Shown here piece after piece: positions 1 through 6,800 of a stretch of DNA of 7,621 nt. The notes beneath the pieces were generated by a model, which ran no database searches, was not told the origin of the DNA, and was given only the letters and a program-made list of their open reading frames with translations. The position numbers and the translations under genes are program-made. Positions within the stretch are counted from its first letter, which is position 1. Every line of letters starts with the position of its first letter. The stretch is taken from NCBI GenBank assembly GCA_016282455.1, contig JAEEKM010000235.1:1-7621 (forward strand), read 5' to 3'. The DNA is from Treponema sp. (lineage in GTDB: Bacteria > Spirochaetota > Spirochaetia > Treponematales > Treponemataceae).

Positions 1-461
1 ATGATGAAGGCGCTGCCCGAAATGCCGCAAAAATTACAAGGATTGATAATTACATTTCCCGTGCCCTGCCCGAAGATAAGTTCAAATATATAGAAGAACA
101 AAAGCGTCTGGGGCACAAAGTCATTATGATTGGTGACGGCATAAAGGATGCACCTGCTTTAGCCGCAGCCGACACAGGAATTGCAATGGGCGACTGTGCA
201 GATATTACCGGTGAAACAGCAGACATAATTCTTTCCAGCGAAGACGGGCTTGAAGGTATTTACAAAACAAGAGTTCTGGGTACAAGACTTATGCAAAAAA
301 TCGATACAAATAATCGCGGTATAGTTGCAGTAAATACAAGTTTTATGCTTCTCGGACTTTTGGGGATAATTTCCCCTTCAATGGCAGCAATTTTACATAA
401 TGCTTCAACGGTTGCTTTTTGTGTAAATGCAATGAAACCTGTGCTGGACGATGCGAGGTAG
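1..461 (+). CDS. Heavy-metal P-type ATPase (P1B, CtpC-like), C-terminal part only
   Basis: An inner-membrane pump that uses ATP to move metal ions. Only the last ~153 codons are present; the frame (codons begin at base 3) is open to the left edge, so an internal ATG at 126 is not the start. Visible parts are the end of the P-domain, with LPEDKF at about 69-86, then the hinge motif written GDGIKDAPAL at 132-161, and the final membrane pair at roughly 315-440, ending in a LHNAST motif. The tail 'SPSMAAILHNASTVA' resembles, from memory, the CtpC group of mycobacterial Mn/Zn-type pumps more than CopA, but the metal cannot be assigned because the CPx/APC membrane motif lies outside the window. Oddity: the hinge is normally GDGxNDxP, and here the Asn is Lys (AAG, 144-146). 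The gene ends at TAG 459-461, with a GAGG ribosome site for the next gene inside its last codons. Confidence 0.93.
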   Translation, partial: DEGAARNAAKITRIDNYISRALPEDKFKYIEEQKRLGHKVIMIGDGIKDAPALAAADTGIAMGDCADITGETADIILSSEDGLEGIYKTRVLGTRLMQKIDTNNRGIVAVNTSFMLLGLLGIISPSMAAILHNASTVAFCVNAMKPVLDDAR

Positions 462-464
462 TGA

Positions 465-770
465 ATGCAGTACAACTACTGTCCCGGCCGACTGCGTTTT
501 CGTGACCCGATTCTTCGTGATGCTGACATTAGAAATGCAGCCCTGGAAGTTGTGAAGTTAATATGTCCTCAGGCAGAAATTACCTATAAGGAAAACACTG
601 CAAGTGTTCTTGCACTCTATCCCGAAACTGCTGTAAAACCAGAGTCACTTAAACCTCTTCTTCCTCTCCTGCTGAAACTTGAACCAAAAATTCGCTTTTA
701 CACACCAAAGAAAAAAGCAGATGTTCTTGCGGGAATTGCAGAAATAAAAAATAAGATGAGTGTAAACTGA
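465..770 (+). CDS. HMA_2-like small protein, partner of the P-type ATPase
   Basis: A 101-residue soluble protein that looks like a ferredoxin-fold heavy-metal-associated domain of the HMA_2 type. The diagnostic feature is the N-terminal PGRLRFR stretch (residues 7-13), followed by a predicted helix (about 19-33), a strand pair (about 36-52, ending in LALYPE) and a second helix (about 57-71). Unlike classical HMA domains it has no CxxC; the only cysteines are Cys6 and Cys34, so direct copper binding of the Atx1 kind is doubtful. In this family the domain often occurs fused to, or encoded beside, P1B pumps; here it starts three bases after the pump's stop and uses the GAGG at 455-458, six bases before its ATG, so the two genes are probably translationally coupled. 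The lysine-rich tail (PKKK and onward) is unassigned. The exact role, metal handling or pump regulation, is not known. Confidence 0.8.
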   Translation: MQYNYCPGRLRFRDPILRDADIRNAALEVVKLICPQAEITYKENTASVLALYPETAVKPESLKPLLPLLLKLEPKIRFYTPKKKADVLAGIAEIKNKMSVN

Positions 771-814
771 CAATTGTGAAAGTGTGTTTTTATTGTTTTT
801 TGCAAAAACTAAAA

Positions 815-926
815 TCCTCCTAAAAAATAACACCATAAATAAGCCACATTTCTGAATTCCTTCCTACTTTCTTTTTCTGAAATCCTGTTTGAAAATTAAG
901 GTATCATAAAATGTAAGATAGGAGGA
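815..926 (+). promoter_or_regulatory. Leader of the GH16 gene: strong ribosome site and a complementary anti-SD segment
   Basis: AGGAGG at 920-925 sits nine bases before the ATG at 935 and fixes the start of the lipoprotein gene. TCCTCCTA at 815-822 is perfectly complementary to TAGGAGGA at 919-926 and could sequester the ribosome site if the transcript starts upstream of 815. The promoter is not clear: TTGAAA (889-894) and several AT-rich hexamers (TATCAT 902-907, TAAAAT 907-912) do not combine at a normal 16-18 base spacing. The pairing is an observation; regulation by it is conjecture. Confidence 0.35.
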
Positions 927-934
927 ATTATTTT

Positions 935-2677
935 ATGAAGTTGTCTGCAAAAATTTTTGCTTTCGCTGCAGGCCTTGCGTCGCTTGTGGCAGTCTGTTCC
1001 TGTTCCAATCCTTTGAATCTTTCTGGGACTGAAACTGCGGAGGTAAGCCGGTCACTGGTATCTGGAAGTAACGGAAGCGTTGATGTTTCCGGCATGAGTA
1101 ACAGCAGTATTACTTTTACTTACAGTTCATCTCAGATTTCTTATGCAAGACTTTTTGTTTCTGAGGGAAACGGAACTGGCCTTGTTCTGGCAAACAGGGA
1201 CATGAATTATTCTAACGGTAAGTATACATATACTTTTAGTCATCCCACATTTAGCAATGGTGCTAAAATTTATTTCTGTGTTCTGGCAAATAACGGCGGA
1301 GAAAGATGCGTTCCTCAGGGAAATCTTGCTTCTGCAAATTCATGGGCTTCTGTAACTTACGGCTCATCATCATCTTCTTCTTCTGGCGGATCTTCTTCTG
1401 CACAGGGAATTACTTCCGGAAAAGTTTATTCAATCGTAAATAAGGGAAGCGGAAAATCTCTTGACAACGACGGCTGGTCTACAAGTCAGGGAACAAATAT
1501 CATTCAGTGGACTCTTGGAAATAATCAGGCAAACCAGCAGTGGAAGATTGAAAGTGCCGGTGACGGTTTTTACAAAATCACAAACATTCATTCAGGTTTT
1601 GTTCTTGATGTTGACAACTGGTCTACTGCAAGCGGAGGAAACGTTCAGCAGTACGGTTACAACAATCAGGCAAACCAGCAGTGGAAAATTGAAAAGCTTG
1701 ATGACGGTACTTACAGAATTTTAAACCGCAACTCAAATCTTGCCCTTGATGTTTCTGGCGGTTCTGCTGACAACGGTGCAAACATCCAGCAGTGGTCATG
1801 GAACGGAACAAATGCACAGAGATGGGTATTAACTGCTTCTGGTTCTTCAAGCGGTTCTGGAAGTACAGGCGGTTCCAGTTCAGGTTCACTCATGGCAGGT
1901 GCAACTGACGGAAGAAGCGTAACAGGTTCACAGCTTTCTTATGTTGCCTACGATAATAATTTTGACACAATCGTATGGAGCGATGAGTTTGAAGGAAACA
2001 GCCTTAAGTCTGAAAACTGGGTTTATGACACAGGTGCAGGCGGATGGGGAAATCAGGAACTTCAGACCTACACTGCAGGTAACAACGTAAAAGTTGGAAA
2101 CGGTGTTATGGATATTGAAGCCCGTTCAGATCTTACTTCTACCCGCATTAAGTCTGCAGGTAAGAAACAGTTCCAGTACGGACGCATTGAAGCCCGCATT
2201 AAGTGCAGTCAGGGAACAGGTTCATGGCCTGCCTTCTGGATGCTTGGTAACGGTTCATGGCCCTACTGCGGCGAAATCGATATTATGGAACACGCAAACT
2301 CTGACGGTTTTGTTTATGAAACCTGTCACTGGAATGGAAACGGTTCAAATACCGGCAGCGCCTACAACCATGCCTGGTATGGACTTACCACAAACAACAA
2401 CTGGTACAACAATATTTCCAATCTCGACATTACCCAGTGGCACACCTATTCAATCAACTGGACAAGTTCCATGATTAAGTTCTATGTGGATAACATTCAG
2501 GTGATGGAAATTGCAATCGGTGCATCTGCAGGAAACGGACTTGATGCCTTTAACAAACCTTTCTACCTGCTCTTTAACTTTGCAATGGGCGGACAGTTCA
2601 CAGGCATTTATAATGCAGGTGCCTTCAGCGGTATGCCCTGGCACATGTATGTGGACTACGTACGCGTCTATCAGTAA
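935..2677 (+). CDS. Surface lipoprotein: ricin-B lectin plus GH16 endo-beta-1,3(-1,4)-glucanase
   Basis: A 580-residue enzyme predicted to cut beta-1,3- or mixed-linkage beta-glucans (laminarin, lichenan, cereal glucan) at the cell surface. Residues 1-23 form a signal peptide with a relaxed, spirochaete-like lipobox (V-C-S-C), Cys23 being the likely lipidated residue. Residues ~45-142 form an unassigned beta-rich domain. A Ser/Gly linker (144-157) leads to a three-repeat ricin-B/CBM13-like lectin (~159-301) with QxW motifs at 201-203, 248-250 and 295-297. A second Ser/Gly linker (302-318) precedes the GH16 domain (~335-580), with WSDEF near its start, WPAFWML at 431-437 and the catalytic E-I-D-I-M-E at 447-452 (Glu447 nucleophile, Asp449, Glu452 acid/base). 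The extra residue in ExDxxE is typical of laminarinase-type GH16 rather than compact lichenases. The gene appears monocistronic, with a strong AGGAGG upstream and a terminator downstream. GH16 is certain from the motifs; the exact substrate is inferred. Confidence 0.95.
   Translation: MKLSAKIFAFAAGLASLVAVCSCSNPLNLSGTETAEVSRSLVSGSNGSVDVSGMSNSSITFTYSSSQISYARLFVSEGNGTGLVLANRDMNYSNGKYTYTFSHPTFSNGAKIYFCVLANNGGERCVPQGNLASANSWASVTYGSSSSSSSGGSSSAQGITSGKVYSIVNKGSGKSLDNDGWSTSQGTNIIQWTLGNNQANQQWKIESAGDGFYKITNIHSGFVLDVDNWSTASGGNVQQYGYNNQANQQWKIEKLDDGTYRILNRNSNLALDVSGGSADNGANIQQWSWNGTNAQRWVLTASGSSSGSGSTGGSSSGSLMAGATDGRSVTGSQLSYVAYDNNFDTIVWSDEFEGNSLKSENWVYDTGAGGWGNQELQTYTAGNNVKVGNGVMDIEARSDLTSTRIKSAGKKQFQYGRIEARIKCSQGTGSWPAFWMLGNGSWPYCGEIDIMEHANSDGFVYETCHWNGNGSNTGSAYNHAWYGLTTNNNWYNNISNLDITQWHTYSINWTSSMIKFYVDNIQVMEIAIGASAGNGLDAFNKPFYLLFNFAMGGQFTGIYNAGAFSGMPWHMYVDYVRVYQ
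1521..1694 (+). repeat. Direct repeat inside the lectin domain (two copies, 141-base offset)
   Basis: A stretch encoding NQANQQWKIE occurs at 1521-1553 and again at 1662-1694, nearly identical at the DNA level, with a 23-base core (1523-1545 and 1664-1686) exactly conserved. The 141-base offset is 47 codons, the expected length of one ricin-B trefoil repeat. The DNA-level identity suggests recent duplication or gene conversion; the third repeat (NAQRWVL) has diverged. Confidence 0.85.
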
Positions 2678-2713
2678 TTTTTGCTGACTGAAAAAAATCA
2701 AAGGTAATTTTTC

Positions 2714-2746
2714 ATGGGTGATTCTGTAACGGAGTCACCCATTTTT
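2714..2746 (+). terminator. Rho-independent terminator of the GH16 gene
   Basis: ATGGGTGA at 2714-2721 pairs perfectly with TCACCCAT at 2735-2742. The stem extends through a T-G wobble, a T-A and a C-G pair to about 11 bp, leaving a seven-base loop, and runs straight into TTTT (2743-2746). It begins 37 bases after the stop codon. The other strand has no T-tract after the hairpin, so it should not stop transcription arriving from the convergent toxin gene. Confidence 0.88.
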
Positions 2747-2825
2747 ATTCTGCCGAACTTGCAGAACAGTCTAATGCCCAAGTGCTGAAGTCTATAAATG
2801 TTTTTTTTTAATACTGCGAGTTTAC

Positions 2826-2870
2826 GGTCATTGAGGTTCTCGAAATGACAGTGAACTGTCGCTCAGGCGA
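2826..2870. repeat. Cluster of overlapping inverted repeats at the 3' end of the toxin gene
   Basis: Three short palindromes are packed end to end. GTCATT-GAG (2827-2835) pairs with CTC-GA-AATGAC (2839-2849), with a two-base bulge. GACAGT (2847-2852) pairs with ACTGTC (2855-2860). TCGC (2859-2862) pairs with GCGA (2867-2870) and overlaps the toxin stop codon. The TCGAAATGAC core also occurs in the dispersed repeat near 3669-3726. It could fold at the end of the toxin mRNA, but no T-tract follows on the minus strand, so I do not call it a terminator. Confidence 0.45.
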
Positions 2871-3291
2871 TGAACCAGTCTTCCAGGCGCAGGTAGTTAT
2901 TTTCTTTCATGAAAGTAAAGTCCTGGGTGTTGCGGGTTACAAGAATCATTCCGTTTGAAATTGCGGTGGCGGCAATCTGTGAGTCGTAGGAAGGGAGTGG
3001 CTTTCCGATTTTTTCTGCGTCTGACTGAATCTCTCCGCAAATGCCTGCTGCGAATTTGTCATAGGCGATGACTTCGATGTTTTCTTCAAAGTTTTCTATA
3101 AACGTTTGAAGGTTTCTTTTTCTTTTTCCTTCTGGCAGACGGTTTATTCCCCGCTGTAATTCCTGCCAGGTTACGGCTGAAATAGCGCAAAGATTTTTAC
3201 GTGCCTGGTAAAAGTTTAGTACCTGCCATGCCGGTTCTTTTTTTACAAATTCTGAAACAATGTTTGTATCAAGCAGATATGTTTTTTTCAT
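2863..3291 (-). CDS. vapC: PIN-domain ribonuclease toxin (VapC/FitB-like)
   Basis: A 142-residue toxin of a type II toxin-antitoxin system, expected to be a Mg2+-dependent RNase; VapC proteins typically cut tRNA or rRNA and are held inactive by their antitoxin. All four acidic residues of the PIN active site can be read: Asp8 in LLDTNIVSE, Glu44 in TWQELQRG, Asp103 in SYDSQIAATA and Asp124 in TRNTQDF. The length is normal for the family, so it looks intact and catalytically competent. The ATG at 3291-3289 has TGGAG (3304-3300) eight bases upstream and lies 24 bases after the antitoxin stop, which is the usual antitoxin-first operon order. It ends in a cluster of inverted repeats. The RNA target cannot be deduced from the sequence. 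The symbol is a family name, not an orthologue claim. Confidence 0.93.
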   Translation of the reverse strand: MKKTYLLDTNIVSEFVKKEPAWQVLNFYQARKNLCAISAVTWQELQRGINRLPEGKRKRNLQTFIENFEENIEVIAYDKFAAGICGEIQSDAEKIGKPLPSYDSQIAATAISNGMILVTRNTQDFTFMKENNYLRLEDWFIA

Positions 3292-3315
3292 TTTTTTTAC
3301 TCCACAAAAGTTTAA

Positions 3316-3582
3316 TTATGCCCAGGGGTCTTTTGAGTAATCAGGACATTCTCTGGATGGTGTAATGTCAAATCCTTTATCATCCAGATATTCTTTGTTC
3401 TTTTCCCGCCATTCAACAAGCCAGTTGTTATTTTGGGAACTTCTGTTTTCATAATCCCCATAACTGATTATTACGGCAACAGGTTTGTCGTAACGGGTGA
3501 GCTCTATGACTTCACCTTCTTCAGCCATTTTTACAAGAGATGAAAATTTGTTCCGGGCTTCATAAATTGATGTTCTGCACAT
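3316..3582 (-). CDS. vapB: Phd/YefM-family antitoxin of the VapC-like toxin
   Basis: An 88-residue antitoxin and probable autorepressor. The N-terminal half (residues ~1-46) has the Phd/YefM pattern, with a short strand, EARNKFSSLVKMAEEGE, then ELTRYDKPVAVIISYGDYE, and is expected to dimerise and bind the operator. The C-terminal half (~50-88, Trp- and acid-rich, ending DYSKDPWA) should be the flexible segment that wraps the toxin. The ATG at 3582-3580 is fixed by GGAGG at 3592-3588, five bases upstream, and by an in-frame TAA just before it. The start codon lies within the left arm of the 3577-3600 inverted repeat. A phd-type antitoxin with a PIN toxin is a common pairing, so 'vapB' here denotes position and role; structurally it belongs to the Phd superfamily and not to the AbrB-type VapB. 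Confidence 0.9.
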   Translation of the reverse strand: MCRTSIYEARNKFSSLVKMAEEGEVIELTRYDKPVAVIISYGDYENRSSQNNNWLVEWREKNKEYLDDKGFDITPSRECPDYSKDPWA

Positions 3583-3600
3583 AGAAACCTCCCTATGTGC
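3577..3600 (-). promoter_or_regulatory. Inverted repeat over the antitoxin start: candidate operator
   Basis: GCACATAG and CTATGTGC form perfect 8-bp arms (3593-3600 and 3577-3584) around an eight-base centre that holds the ribosome site GGAGG. The antitoxin ATG lies in one arm. The repeat begins two bases downstream of the -10 box and covers the predicted transcription start, an ideal position for autorepression by the antitoxin-toxin complex. As RNA it would show the ribosome site in a loop and the start codon in a stem, but the predicted 5' end (about 3595-3597) would remove part of the outer arm. Confidence 0.65.
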
Positions 3601-3602
3601 TT

Positions 3603-3631
3603 AGTATAGCATTAAAATTACGTATGGTCAA
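3603..3631 (-). promoter_or_regulatory. Sigma-70-type promoter of the toxin-antitoxin operon
   Basis: On the minus strand TTGACC (3631-3626) is followed after exactly 17 bases by TATACT (3608-3603), with an upstream TG giving an extended -10 (TGCTATACT). This is a near-consensus housekeeping promoter. Transcription should start near 3595-3597, leaving a leader of only about 14 bases before the antitoxin ATG. Confidence 0.82.
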
Positions 3632-3636
3632 CACTT

Positions 3637-3656
3637 AAAATGTTGGCTAACATTTT
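3637..3656. promoter_or_regulatory. Second palindrome upstream of the toxin-antitoxin promoter
   Basis: AAAATGTT (3637-3644) and AACATTTT (3649-3656) form perfect 8-bp arms around GGCT. The palindrome lies just upstream of the -35 box of the toxin-antitoxin promoter, between two divergent promoters. It may be a second operator or the site of another regulator. A T-run follows on the plus strand, but no plus-strand gene ends here, so a terminator is less likely. Confidence 0.45.
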
Positions 3657-3668
3657 TTGACTGTCTGT

Positions 3669-3726
3669 AAATTTCTCCATTACTTTCGCTGCGCATAGTT
3701 TCGCTCTCTTCAGTCGAAATGACGGG
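3669..3726 (-). repeat. Dispersed intergenic repeat (candidate REP-like element)
   Basis: Read on the minus strand the segment goes from CCCCGTCATTTCGACTGAAG through GCGCAGCGAAAG to GGAGAAATTT. From memory, intergenic repeats of the form GTCATTTCGACTGAAG...GCAGCG...GGAGAAAT occur in many copies in Treponema and Bacteroidetes genomes. Only one full copy is in the window; a shorter relative (shared TCGAAATGAC) is at 2840-2849. No open reading frame lies in it. Confidence 0.45.
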
Positions 3727-3765
3727 GAGTCCGAAAAAACGTAAAAGGCACTTAAAATTCTACAC

Positions 3766-3794
3766 TTTACCAAATCGGGATTTATCGGTACAAT
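3766..3794 (+). promoter_or_regulatory. Probable sigma-70-type promoter of the activase fusion gene
   Basis: TTTACC (3766-3771) and TACAAT (3789-3794) are separated by 17 bases; the -10 box matches five of six consensus positions and the -35 four of six. Transcription would start near 3801, giving a leader of about 22 bases that includes AAGGA at 3811-3815, seven bases before the ATG at 3823. An in-frame ATG at 3793 overlaps the -10 box and is therefore unlikely to be used. Confidence 0.65.
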
Positions 3795-3822
3795 GAGAAG
3801 ACTATATTTAAAGGATTGGAAC

Positions 3823-6800
3823 ATGGCTGAGAATACCCCGGAAATGAAAATTTCTTCAATTAAATCTGTGGTGCGTCCCATTCGCATTGGTATTGATGTG
3901 GGTTCTACTACCGTTAAGGTTGTAGCACTGGGAGAGCATGATGAACTTTTGTATGGTGCATACGAGAGGCATCGTGCGGACATTCGCAATACGATTATTA
4001 CTGTTGTTAATAATGCTTTTGATAAACTTGAGAAGGAACTGCCGCTTGGTGCTTCGCAGACTGTGAGCGTGAAGGTTACCGGTTCCGGTGGTCTTTCTGT
4101 TTCTCAGTGGCTTAATATTCCTTTTATTCAGGAAGTTGTTGCGGCTACTACTGCCGTGCGTAAGATTATTCCTCAGACTGATGTGGTGATTGAGCTCGGT
4201 GGTGAGGATGCAAAAATTACCTATTTTAAGGGTGGCGTTGAGCAGCGCATGAATGGTACCTGTGCAGGCGGTACGGGTGCTTTTATTGACCAGATGGCGG
4301 CTCTTCTTGAGACTGATGCTTCCGGCCTTAATGAACTTGCCCGTGGTGCTTCTACAATCTACCCGATTGCGGCCCGCTGCGGTGTGTTCGCCAAGACAGA
4401 CGTTCAGCCCCTTATTAACGAGGGTGCCCGTCGTGAAGATATTGCGGCTTCTATTTTCCAGGCAGTGGTTTCTCAGACTATTTCCGGTCTTGCCTGCGGT
4501 AAGCCTATTCGCGGTCATGTTGCCTTCCTTGGAGGACCCCTTCACTTTCTTGACCAGCTTCGCGAGCGTTTTGTCGTTACCCTTAAGCTTACTCCCGAGG
4601 AAACTATTGTTCCTGAAAACAGTCAGCTTTTTGTTGCAAGCGGTGCGGCTTATTCTGCCGAGAGGGAGATTAAGTGTGTTCCGGGGGTTGCTCCTGCTGA
4701 TGAAAAAGAGACTCCTCTTTCTTTCCCGACTATTGCTGAATTCCGTGAGAATCTTAAAAATCTTGTGGGTGCAGAGATGGAGGAAGTTCAGCGTCTTGAA
4801 CCTCTGTTTGAGAATGAGGAAGAACTTGCTGAGTTTAAGACCCGCCATGCAAATGAAAAGGCTTTGAGCGGAGATCTTGCTTCTGCTTCCGGTCCAGTTT
4901 TCCTTGGTCTTGATGCAGGTTCTACTACTACTAAGGCTGTGCTTACTGACACCGAAGGCCGCATCCTCTGGAGATTCTATGATGTGAATGCAGGTAACCC
5001 TGTAGATCTTGCCGTTCGGGTTCTGAAAGATTTGTATAAGATTCTTCCAAAGGACTGCTATATTGCCCGCGCTGTTTCTACCGGTTACGGTGAGGCTCTT
5101 TTCCAGGCCGCTCTTGGTGTAGATGCAGGTGAAGTTGAGACTATTACCCACTACCGTGCCGCAGATTTCTTTGTTCCCGGTGTGGAGTTCCTGCTTGACA
5201 TTGGTGGACAGGACATGAAGTGCCTCCGCATGAAAGACGGAGCCATTACTTCCATTCAGCTTAACGAAGCCTGTTCTTCCGGTTGTGGTTCCTTCCTTGA
5301 CAACTTTGCCCGTACCATGGGTATGAGTGTACAGGAGTTCAGCCAGATTGCCCTTCTTGCAAAGAAACCCGTTGACCTTGGTACCCGCTGTACGGTTTTT
5401 ATGAACAGCCGTGTTAAGCAGGCCCAGAAAGAGGGTGCTACTGTTGCAGACATTAGTGCAGGTCTTTCTTATTCAGTCATTAAGAATGCTCTGTTTAAGG
5501 TGATTAAACTCCGCAAGGCAAGTGATATTGGCCGCAAGGTGGTTGTTCAGGGCGGTACTTTTAACAATGATGCCGTTCTCCGTGCCTTTGAAAAAATTGC
5601 AGGCGTGAATGTTTTCCGCCCGGATGTGGCAGGTCTCATGGGTGCTTACGGTTCAGCCCTTATTGCCCAGGACCAGTGGGAAGATTTACGCAGACCCAAG
5701 CCCGATGATCCTGACCAGACTCCTAAGTTTGTTAAGAGTAATATTGCTAGTCTTGACCAGCTTGAGTCCTTTAAGGTGGATCTTGAACTCAAACGCTGCG
5801 GCAAGTGTTCCAACAACTGTCTCCTTACCATTAACACTTTTACTACCGAAGGTGCAGACAGCGGATCCCGCACAGTACGCAAGTTTATTACCGGTAACAG
5901 GTGTGAGCGTGGTGCAGAACTTGGTGCAGAAGCACAGGTTGTGGACGCAAGCAATAAAGAGGCAAGCCAGTTAGATGACAGTGAAGATCCAAAGAATCTT
6001 CCCAACCTCTTTGAGTGGAAGTACAAGAGACTTTTCAGTTACGTTCCCTTAAAGCCAGAAGATGCGCCCTGTGGTGATGTGGGTATTCCCCGTGTGCGTA
6101 ACATGTATGAGAACTACCGCCTCTTGTTCACTTTCTGGACAAAACTGGGATTCCGCGTACGTCTTTCTCCCCGTTCCAGCCGCGGCATTTATGAGCGTGG
6201 TCTTGAAACCATTCCTTCCGAGAGTGTATGTTACCCCGGAAAAATTGCTCACGGTCATGTAGAGAGTCTTCTTTTACAGGGCATTAAGTTTATTTTCTAC
6301 CCCTGTGCTCCCTATGAAAGACAGGAAGACCCCGGTGCAGGTAACCATTACAACTGTCCTATCGTGACAAGTTATCCGGAAGTTCTCCGTAACAATGTGG
6401 AACAGCTTCGTCAGGATTCATCCATTCTTTTCATGAACCCCTTCCTTCCAATCTACGACAAGGATCGTCTGGCAGAACGTCTTTATGAAGAACTCCACAA
6501 GAACTTTGCAAAGATTACTTTTGCCATGGTAAAGGAAGCAGTTGAGGCTGCCTGGACCGAACAGGATAAGTTTAAGAAGGAAGTTCAGGAGAAGGGTGAA
6601 GAGGCTATTGAAGAAGTGATTCGCCGTGGAGCAAACGGTATCGTTCTTTCCGGCCGTCCCTACCATCTTGACCCGGAGATTAACCATGGTATTCCAGAGA
6701 TGATTCATGGTCTGGGACTTGCAGTCTTTACTGAAGATTCTGTTGCCCACTTAGGTTCTATTGAACGCCCCTTACGCATTATTGACCAGTGGACTTACCA

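Noticed and set aside
126..128. ATG at 126 as the true start of the P-type ATPase fragment.
   Set aside because: The frame is open to the left edge and encodes recognisable P-domain sequence (LPEDKF and onward) before this codon.
889..919. TTGAAA ... TAAGAT as promoter of the glucanase gene.
   Set aside because: The spacing is 19 bases and the transcript would start inside the ribosome site.
1623..1893. Minus-strand open frames opposite the lectin/GH16 linker region.
   Set aside because: Shadows of the repetitive Ser/Gly-rich coding sequence, without ribosome sites or recognisable domains.
2748..2766. Hairpin TTCTGC/GCAGAA after the glucanase terminator.
   Set aside because: No T-tract on either strand and a short stem; the terminator at 2714-2746 already explains the end of the gene.
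2801..2809. Run of nine T as part of a terminator.
   Set aside because: No hairpin directly precedes it on the plus strand, and on the minus strand it is an A-run.
3632..3758. Ten-base direct repeat CACTTAAAAT at 3632-3641 and 3749-3758 as a regulator site.
   Set aside because: AT-rich and short, with different placement relative to the two promoters; likely chance.
3793..3822. Alternative upstream ATG adding ten residues to the activase fusion.
   Set aside because: It overlaps the -10 box of the predicted promoter and lacks a ribosome site; the ATG at 3823 has AAGGA seven bases upstream.
4253..4867. A 204-codon plus-strand frame within the activase gene.
   Set aside because: Leucine-rich shadow of a strongly biased sense gene, no ribosome site, no family resemblance.
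3856..5151. A 431-codon open reading frame on the minus strand opposite the activase gene.
   Set aside because: Its codons are in register with the sense codons, so it stays open only because the sense gene avoids TTA, CTA and TCA; it ends exactly at the sense Ser codon TCA. The predicted protein has no recognisable motif.
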